Source: Mahella sp. (GTDB lineage: Bacteria; Bacillota; Clostridia; Mahellales; Mahellaceae). From it: a stretch of DNA of 64,000 nucleotides. The stretch is taken from positions 29,948 to 93,947 of the forward strand of contig NZ_JAIHAU010000003.1 of NCBI RefSeq assembly GCF_020054945.1, read 5' to 3'. The notes under the pieces are model-generated. The model made no database searches and had not been told where the DNA came from. It saw only the letters and a list, made by a program, of their open reading frames with translations. Positions 58,107-64,000 of this stretch are shown piece after piece. Both the position numbers and the translations under genes were made by a program. Position 1 is the first letter of the stretch, and each line of letters starts with the position of its first letter.

Positions 58107-59009
58107 TTACACAAAAACTCTGATAGGTTTCACGCATTTGCCGGTATCTTGTTGACTCAATCGGCCCAATGCTAAAAATTCATCGTTATAATATATCTTT
58201 ACTATATCTCCTATGGACAAATCCTGTGGCACATGTTCTACGTGCAATTTATAAAGGCTGCTGCCGTTCAATGTGCGCTCATATCCTTCACGGTTGACAT
58301 ATATAGAATCAAACACAACAAGCGCTTTATCTATAGGTATTATTATATCTTCTAACGCGCCTTGCCGGTACATCTGTTCTACCATATCAAGATCAACAGA
58401 GTCTTTTATATGGAAATTAGCTACCTGCGTGCGCAAAAGATAAGACATATGCGCTCCACAACCCAGTTTTTGGCCGATATCATGGCATAAAGTGCGTATA
58501 TAGGTGCCTTTCGAGCACCTCACCTTGAAAAGCACTCGATCGGGAAATTGTATATCTAAAATCGATATATCATATATCTCTATATCCCTCGGAGTACGCA
58601 CAACGCTTTGCCCTCTCCTTGCTAATTTATATAAAGGCACACCATCATGCTTTATCGCAGAATACATTGGCGGCACCTGCTGTTGTTTGCCCTTGAAAGA
58701 ATATACGGCATCGTATATATCGTCTACATCAACATTTACAGGCCGTTGTTCCGTAACCTGCCCTGAAGCATCCTGGGTATCGGTAACTACGCCAAGCGTC
58801 ATTTCAGCTATATATACCTTCTCGCCATCGACTATGTATTGCGCAACCCTTGTGGCTTTGCCCAGGCATATAGGCAATACGCCTGAAGCATCGGGATCCA
58901 AAGTACCGGCATGGCCAACCTTAAGCGGTTTTAATCTGCGCCTCAATGTTATTACTACGTCGTTAGAGGTCATGCCGGCAGGCTTGTACATATTTATGAT
59001 ACCGTCCAT
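58107..59009 (-). CDS. truB: tRNA pseudouridine-55 synthase
   Basis: It makes pseudouridine 55 in the T-loop. The catalytic Asp is in HAGTLDPDASGVLPI; GTYIRTLCHDIG and a C-terminal PUA-like part follow. Length of 300 residues is normal. ATG follows GGAGG. Confidence 0.95.
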   Translation of the reverse strand: MDGIINMYKPAGMTSNDVVITLRRRLKPLKVGHAGTLDPDASGVLPICLGKATRVAQYIVDGEKVYIAEMTLGVVTDTQDASGQVTEQRPVNVDVDDIYDAVYSFKGKQQQVPPMYSAIKHDGVPLYKLARRGQSVVRTPRDIEIYDISILDIQFPDRVLFKVRCSKGTYIRTLCHDIGQKLGCGAHMSYLLRTQVANFHIKDSVDLDMVEQMYRQGALEDIIIPIDKALVVFDSIYVNREGYERTLNGSSLYKLHVEHVPQDLSIGDIVKIYYNDEFLALGRLSQQDTGKCVKPIRVFV

Positions 59010-59012
59010 GGT

Positions 59013-59984
59013 TTAAACCTCCGCAACCTTGACAATCGGCTCAAGCTCTTTTAACACCATTTCAACAGCTTCATCCATAGATGCCGATATAGTACAACCC
59101 GACGCCTTCTTATGCCCTCCCCCGTTAAATTTTGCCGCTACGGCATTAACATCGACATGATTTTTAGAGCGAAGGCTTACTTTTATGCGGCCGTTATCCA
59201 TTTCCTTAAAAAGCAGTCCTACTTCTGCGGTATCTATATCTCTCGCATAATTCACCAAACCATCGCAATCGGCATCGTCGGCTCCGACATCACGCAACAT
59301 GGCCATGTCAACTTTAATAAAAGCTATACTGCCACCTTCACAAACCTGTATAGTGTCCAGAGCTTTAGCTAATAAACGCGTCCTCTGTAAAGAGCGTTTA
59401 TTAAACAGTTCATCGTTAAGCCAGTTAGTATCCACGCCGCAGTTTATAAGGTCGCCGGCTATTTCATGTGTCGCCGATGTTGTGTTATCATAAGAAAATC
59501 GTCCTGTATCGGTAACAATGCCTGTATAAAGGCATGTGGCTACTTGTTTATCTATGTCCGCACCTGTAAGCCTTATAAGTTGATATATGAGTTCTGCGGT
59601 TGCGGCCGCCGTAGTATCCACCATATTATAACGGGCATAAGATGTATTGCTTATATGATGGTCTATGTTGACCGTATAGGTGGCTTTTGAAAATATATTA
59701 TTACAATCGCCCAAGCGTTCCCTATCACTGCAATCTATAGCCAGCACCGTCGTGATATCGGCGTCCGATTCATTCGAACGCCTTATAACATCAGCGCCCG
59801 GCAAAAAGGCGTAAGATTTAGGTACAGGATCCGAACAAAGGCACACCACTTGTTTACCTTTCTGCCGCAATGTTAACGCCAGGGCCAGCGATGAACCCAG
59901 CGTATCCCCGTCCGGCATTATATGCGATATTAAAGCTATCTTATCGCTGTTTTTCAATAACCTTACTATGTCGGAAGCTACCAT
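59013..59984 (-). CDS. nrnA: DHH-family phosphoesterase (NrnA-like oligoribonuclease)
   Basis: 323 residues: DHH domain with SHIMPDGDTLGSSLAL, AIDCSDRERLG and NIDHHISN, then DHHA1 with FNGGGHKKASGC. NrnA degrades nanoRNA and pAp, using Mn2+. The position between rbfA and truB is typical. Confidence 0.93.
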   Translation of the reverse strand: MVASDIVRLLKNSDKIALISHIMPDGDTLGSSLALALTLRQKGKQVVCLCSDPVPKSYAFLPGADVIRRSNESDADITTVLAIDCSDRERLGDCNNIFSKATYTVNIDHHISNTSYARYNMVDTTAAATAELIYQLIRLTGADIDKQVATCLYTGIVTDTGRFSYDNTTSATHEIAGDLINCGVDTNWLNDELFNKRSLQRTRLLAKALDTIQVCEGGSIAFIKVDMAMLRDVGADDADCDGLVNYARDIDTAEVGLLFKEMDNGRIKVSLRSKNHVDVNAVAAKFNGGGHKKASGCTISASMDEAVEMVLKELEPIVKVAEV

Positions 59985-59986
59985 AT

Positions 59987-60355
59987 TTATTGCTCCTCAT
60001 GCCCTGGCTTATTGGTATTTATATCATGTAACAGCTTGGATATATGCACACCGTATTCAATAGAAGTATCGCGAACGAATATTATCTGCGGTGTATACCT
60101 AAGCCTTATGCGCGAGCCAACTTCTTTGCGTACAAAACCAGTCGCACTATTTAAGCCGTCAAAAGCGTTTTTTACTACATCTTCATCGCCCAATACGCTC
60201 ACATAAACCTTGGCATATTTGAGATCACTGGTTACCTCAACCTTTGTGATGCTTGTCATCATCGGGACGCGAGGATCTTTTAATTCGTTTCTTATAATAT
60301 CGCTGATCTCGCGTTTGAGTTCTTCCGATATGCGAGCCAGCCTCGAAAACTCCAT
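59987..60355 (-). CDS. rbfA: Ribosome-binding factor A
   Basis: 122 residues with the KH-like fold of RbfA: RISEELKREISDIIRNEL, DPRV, TSITKVEVTSDLKYAKVYVSV. It assists 16S 5'-end maturation, notably in the cold. ATG 60355 lies 9 nt after GGAGG; the TTG at 60364 touches the site. Confidence 0.95.
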   Translation of the reverse strand: MEFSRLARISEELKREISDIIRNELKDPRVPMMTSITKVEVTSDLKYAKVYVSVLGDEDVVKNAFDGLNSATGFVRKEVGSRIRLRYTPQIIFVRDTSIEYGVHISKLLHDINTNKPGHEEQ

Positions 60356-60360
60356 GTAAA

Positions 60361-62739
60361 TCAACCTCCTTGTTTTTCTGGTTCAATCTCTTGTTGAGCA
60401 TATGCTTCTATTATATCTCTTTCTTTTATATCGTTGAACCGTTCTATTGTAATGCCGCATTCATAGCCGGCAGCAACCTCTCTGGCATCATCCTTAAACC
60501 GTTTGAGAGAAGATATTTTACCCTCATACACTACTATACCATCCCGAATTATACGGGCATCGGCATTACGGGTAATCTTTCCGTCGGTTACATAGCATCC
60601 TGCTACGGTGCCTACATTGCTTATCTTGAACGTTTCTCTAACCTCGGCGTGCCCCAGCACCACTTCCTCATAGCGTTTTGCCAACATGCCCTTCATAGCT
60701 GCCTTAATATCATCTATGGCATCGTATATTATTCTGTACAATCTTATATCTATATTATCCCTGGCAGCAGCCGTTTTAGCGCCGGGCTCCGGTCTGACGT
60801 TAAAACCTATTATAATGGCATTAGACGCGGAAGCCAATAATACATCGCTTTCGGTTATAGCCCCTACGCCGCCATGGATAACGTTGACGCGCACTTCATC
60901 ATTGCTCAGACGCTCTAAAGCCTGTCTAACAGCTTCTACAGACCCTTGCACATCGGCTTTGACTATTATGTTAAGGTCTTTTATCGCGCCTTCTTTTATC
61001 TGATTGAATAGATCATCGAGTGTTAAACGCTGATTGTGCTTCACTTGTTCTTCTTTTATAGCATTCTTGCGTTCATCCACTATTCTTTTGGCCAACGCTT
61101 CTTCTACCACATAAAATTTGTCGCCGGCACTCGGAACATCCGAGAAACCCAATACCTGCACAGGCATAGCCGGACCGGCTTGATTTACCCGCTGACCCTT
61201 ATCATTTATCAAAGCCTTAACCTTGCCATAAGTAAGACCTGATAGTATAACATCGCCCACATGCAATGTGCCGTCTTGAATCAGTGCCGTAGCCAGCGGG
61301 CCCATGCCTTTGTCCAACTGCGCCTCTATTATGGTCCCATATGCCGACCGGTCTGGATTAGCCTTAAGTTCCTGCATGTCGGCTACCAGTAATATCATTT
61401 CCAACAATGTATCTATGCCTGTTTTTGCTTTGGCCGAGACAGGAACGCATATGGTATCGCCACCCCAGTCCTCAGGTATAAGGTCATATTCGGTTAATTG
61501 CTGTTTTATACGATCGGGATTGGCTCCCGGCTTATCTATCTTGTTTATAGCTACTATAATCGGCACGCCTGCCGCCTTGGCATGATTTATTGCTTCTACA
61601 GTTTGAGGCATGACACCGTCGTCAGCCGCTACCACCAATATAGCTATATCGGTTACCTGCGCCCCTCTGGCTCTCATAGCTGTAAACGCCTCGTGGCCAG
61701 GCGTATCCAAAAATGTAATCCATCTATTGTTTATTTGCACCTGATAAGCACCTATATGCTGGGTTATGCCCCCGGCTTCCTGCTCGGTAACGCGTGTAGA
61801 GCGTATAGCATCCAAGAGAGAGGTTTTGCCGTGATCAACATGGCCCATAACGGTTACTATAGGAGGCCTTGGCACGAGCTTGGTCAGATCGGACACATCG
61901 GTCTTTTCAAGCTCCAGCAACAGTTCTTCGTTATTCTTTTCATCTTTGCGCTCCAATACTACACCGTATTCCGAAGCCACGAGAGATGCCGTATCAAAAT
62001 CTATTTCATCGTTTATAGTAACCATTATGCCTAGCTTCATAAGCGACTTTATTATTCCGGCAGCCGGCTTACCAATTTTCTCCGATAAATCTTTTACAGT
62101 TATAGAAGCACCTACTACTATAGGTTTATCGTTTTTAGGTATATCAATACCTTTCATCGCATTATTTTTAGCGCCTTTTTTAGCAGGCTTTCTGGTTTTC
62201 TTTATTATAGGTTCATCGATGACCTCCTCAACATGTTCGATACCCTGATAACTCTTGATTATCTTGCGGCTATCTATTATATTATCGTCATCCGTTTTAA
62301 CCCGTTCTTTTACTTTTTCTCCGGCATTATGGGATGGTGCAGGTTTTGGTTTCTGCGCGGTTTTGCGTCGCGCAGCCTTTTCTTTTTCCTCCAGTACTTC
62401 TGACTCGGGAGTTTCTTTACGCAACTTTTCAAGCGATTTATCCAGGTTGTTATCGCGTCTGGCAGGCTGAACCTGTTGCTGCCGCTTATTGCGTTCCATT
62501 GTACCCTGCTGTACCGGTCGGGTTTCGCTCCTGTTGGGGCGCTCGGATCTAGCAGCTTGTCCCGAAGCTCTGGCCGCTTCCGGGGGTTTTTGTTCCTCGC
62601 GCTGTATATCCTGCTGTTTTTGGGCTAATACAGCCTCATATGCTTTTATTTCGCTCTCCAGCGAATTCGCCATCTTCATCAAGACCCCTACATTATGCTT
62701 CAATCGTCTTTCATCTTGGTATACGCTACTTTTTGCCAT
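60361..62739 (-). CDS. infB: Translation initiation factor IF-2
   Basis: The protein of 792 residues has a charged, Gln/Arg-rich N-terminal region (about 40-150), an IF2N domain ([20 protein letters not shown]), the G domain ([28 protein letters not shown]), and C-terminal barrels that bind initiator tRNA. ATG 62739 is 9 nt after GGAGG; the TTG at 62745 is too close. It overlaps ylxR by 14 bp. The ylxQ gene usually found between ylxR and infB is absent. Confidence 0.96.
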   Translation of the reverse strand: MAKSSVYQDERRLKHNVGVLMKMANSLESEIKAYEAVLAQKQQDIQREEQKPPEAARASGQAARSERPNRSETRPVQQGTMERNKRQQQVQPARRDNNLDKSLEKLRKETPESEVLEEKEKAARRKTAQKPKPAPSHNAGEKVKERVKTDDDNIIDSRKIIKSYQGIEHVEEVIDEPIIKKTRKPAKKGAKNNAMKGIDIPKNDKPIVVGASITVKDLSEKIGKPAAGIIKSLMKLGIMVTINDEIDFDTASLVASEYGVVLERKDEKNNEELLLELEKTDVSDLTKLVPRPPIVTVMGHVDHGKTSLLDAIRSTRVTEQEAGGITQHIGAYQVQINNRWITFLDTPGHEAFTAMRARGAQVTDIAILVVAADDGVMPQTVEAINHAKAAGVPIIVAINKIDKPGANPDRIKQQLTEYDLIPEDWGGDTICVPVSAKAKTGIDTLLEMILLVADMQELKANPDRSAYGTIIEAQLDKGMGPLATALIQDGTLHVGDVILSGLTYGKVKALINDKGQRVNQAGPAMPVQVLGFSDVPSAGDKFYVVEEALAKRIVDERKNAIKEEQVKHNQRLTLDDLFNQIKEGAIKDLNIIVKADVQGSVEAVRQALERLSNDEVRVNVIHGGVGAITESDVLLASASNAIIIGFNVRPEPGAKTAAARDNIDIRLYRIIYDAIDDIKAAMKGMLAKRYEEVVLGHAEVRETFKISNVGTVAGCYVTDGKITRNADARIIRDGIVVYEGKISSLKRFKDDAREVAAGYECGITIERFNDIKERDIIEAYAQQEIEPEKQGG

Positions 62740-63010
62740 CGGCAACTACCTCCGTATTAGAATATCTTTCCAAATCTTCGTAAACGCTATCCTCTATTTT
62801 AACTTTCAATGCTCTATCTAAAGCCCTGTTCCTGTGAGCCTTCGATATGCATTGGATATCGGCGCAGATATAGGCGCCTCGTCCTGCCGCTTTGCCGGTC
62901 GGATCTATGCAAACGCCGCCTTCGTTATTTCTTACCACTCTTATAAGCTCCTTTTTAGGCTTGGTTTGCCTGCATACCACACAAGTCCTCTCCGGGATTT
63001 TTCTCATCAT
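62726..63010 (-). CDS. ylxR: YlxR-family RNA-binding protein (RNase P modulator)
   Basis: 94 residues with the DUF448 pattern: [33 protein letters not shown] and the basic C-terminus. YlxR/RnpM binds RNase P RNA in Bacillus. It overlaps nusA by 4 bp and infB by 14 bp. Confidence 0.93.
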   Translation of the reverse strand: MMRKIPERTCVVCRQTKPKKELIRVVRNNEGGVCIDPTGKAAGRGAYICADIQCISKAHRNRALDRALKVKIEDSVYEDLERYSNTEVVADGKK

Positions 63011-64000
63011 TTTGTTTCATTCACCTCTTGTTGTTCAGGCGTTTTTATATCTATCTTCCACCCAGTCAGTTTAGCAGCCAATCTTGCATTCTGTCCTTCT
63101 TTGCCGATTGCTAAAGATAACTGATTCTTAGGCACTATAACCCGCGCTGATTTCTCTTTTTCATTTAATATTACTTCTAGTACCTTAGCCGGGCTCAATG
63201 CATTGGCTATAAATCGCTCAGGCATAAGACTCCATTCAACTATATCTATGCGTTCGCCTCTCAATTCGTTCATTATAGTCTGGATTCTAGCTCCTTTCGG
63301 TCCTATACATGAACCTATAGGATCTATTTTGTCATATTTGGAATAAACCGCTATCTTTGATCTATGCCCCGCTTCCCTTGCTATGGCGCGTATATCCACT
63401 ATACCATCATGGATCTCGGGTATCTCCAATTCAAACAAGCGCTTTATTAAGCCAGGATGACTGCGAGATACCACTACATTGGGAGATTTACCCCCTTTTT
63501 TGGTTTCCAGTATATATACTTTCAAACGGTCGTTTACCTTATATATCTCATTCGGCACCGTCTCATTCATGGGCATAATACCTTCTATTTTACCTAAATC
63601 CAAATATACGTTTTTTCTATCGAGGCGCGCCACTGTAGCCGTCAAAATCTCGCCTTCTTTTTCGGAATACTCATCCAATATTATGTCTTTTTCCACCTCA
63701 TGTATTTTTTGCAATACTATATCTCTGGCGGCTTTCGCTGCTATGCGCCTGAAATCCTTAGGCGTAACCTCAATATTTATTACATCACCCAATTGTACAT
63801 CAGGCCTTATATCTCTGGCCTCATACAAATCTATCTCAACAGCAGAATTTTTTACATCTTCCACTACTTTTTTAGACGCATAGACCTTTATATCACCGCT
63901 ATTGGCATTTATATCGACGCTTACATTATTAGCCGTACCGTAATCCTTCTTATAAGCCGATAAAAGCGCCGACTGTATAGCCTGCAATAACACATCCTTA
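63007..64000 (-). CDS. nusA: Transcription termination/antitermination factor NusA (partial, N-terminus outside window)
   Basis: The reading frame is open to the window edge and begins inside the N-terminal RNA-polymerase-binding domain (KDVLLQAIQSALLSAYKK). An S1 domain (EGEILTATVARLDRKNVYLDLGK) and two KH domains (IGSCIGPKGARIQTIMNEL; LAIGKEGQNARLAAKLTG) follow. It modulates pausing and termination and heads the nusA-infB operon. The internal ATG/TTG codons near 63990 are not the true start. Confidence 0.95.
   Translation of the reverse strand, partial: KDVLLQAIQSALLSAYKKDYGTANNVSVDINANSGDIKVYASKKVVEDVKNSAVEIDLYEARDIRPDVQLGDVINIEVTPKDFRRIAAKAARDIVLQKIHEVEKDIILDEYSEKEGEILTATVARLDRKNVYLDLGKIEGIMPMNETVPNEIYKVNDRLKVYILETKKGGKSPNVVVSRSHPGLIKRLFELEIPEIHDGIVDIRAIAREAGHRSKIAVYSKYDKIDPIGSCIGPKGARIQTIMNELRGERIDIVEWSLMPERFIANALSPAKVLEVILNEKEKSARVIVPKNQLSLAIGKEGQNARLAAKLTGWKIDIKTPEQQEVNETK

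Overview
The window reads as a chromosomal segment of a Gram-positive anaerobe of the class Clostridia, probably a spore former. The evidence is gene order: tig-clpP-clpX-lonB-engB, nusA-ylxR-infB-rbfA-nrnA-truB-ribF-rpsO-pnp and fapR-plsX-fabHKDG-acpP-fabF-rnc-smc-ftsY-ffh-rpsP-khpA-rimM-trmD-rplS-lepB-rbgA-rnhB-yraN-comM. FabK, LonB, FapR and strong AGGAGG-type ribosome binding sites agree. Isoleucine codon ATA is very common. I cannot name the species. No rRNA, CRISPR array, prophage or transposase gene is visible.

Layout. 1-8456 (minus): an envelope-type operon of a secreted/membrane protein, ABC ATPase, ABC-2 permease, coiled-coil membrane protein, MoxR ATPase, DUF58 protein and a BatA-like VWA protein cut by the window edge. 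8690-10410 (minus): YkuK-type RNase H-fold protein and a RodZ-like protein, separated by a 317-bp non-coding fold-back element flanked by 10-bp direct repeats. 10595-12911 (plus): argD and carA behind a promoter that carries two ARG-box-like palindromes. 12992-14095 (minus): HtrA protease. 14260-17167 (plus): pyrG and an orphan PAS histidine kinase. 17170-23313 (minus): membrane protein, degenerate arginyl-tRNA synthetase paralogue, murI, ddl, tgt, engB. 23341-28282 (minus): lonB, clpX, a broken clpP, tig. 28411-29275 (minus): nine tRNA genes. 29356-29848 (minus): a GDT1-family metal transporter behind a yybP-ykoY (Mn2+) riboswitch. 29900-32553 (minus): a three-gene carbohydrate operon. 32711-53727 (minus): the lipid, ribosome and secretion superoperon, headed by a FapR-controlled promoter. 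53731-64000 (minus): polysaccharide deacetylase, pnp, rpsO, ribF, truB, nrnA, rbfA, infB, ylxR and partial nusA.

The most unusual observations are an internally deleted, frameshifted clpP beside intact clpX; an internally deleted, frameshifted ylxM beside ffh; an arginyl-tRNA synthetase paralogue that has lost its HIGH-type and KMSK-type segments and is coupled to murI; apparent non-canonical start codons for ffh (ACG), pnp (CTG) and perhaps rnc (ATA); and the fold-back element. The best candidate for an undescribed multi-gene system is the ABC/MoxR/DUF58/VWA operon at the left end.
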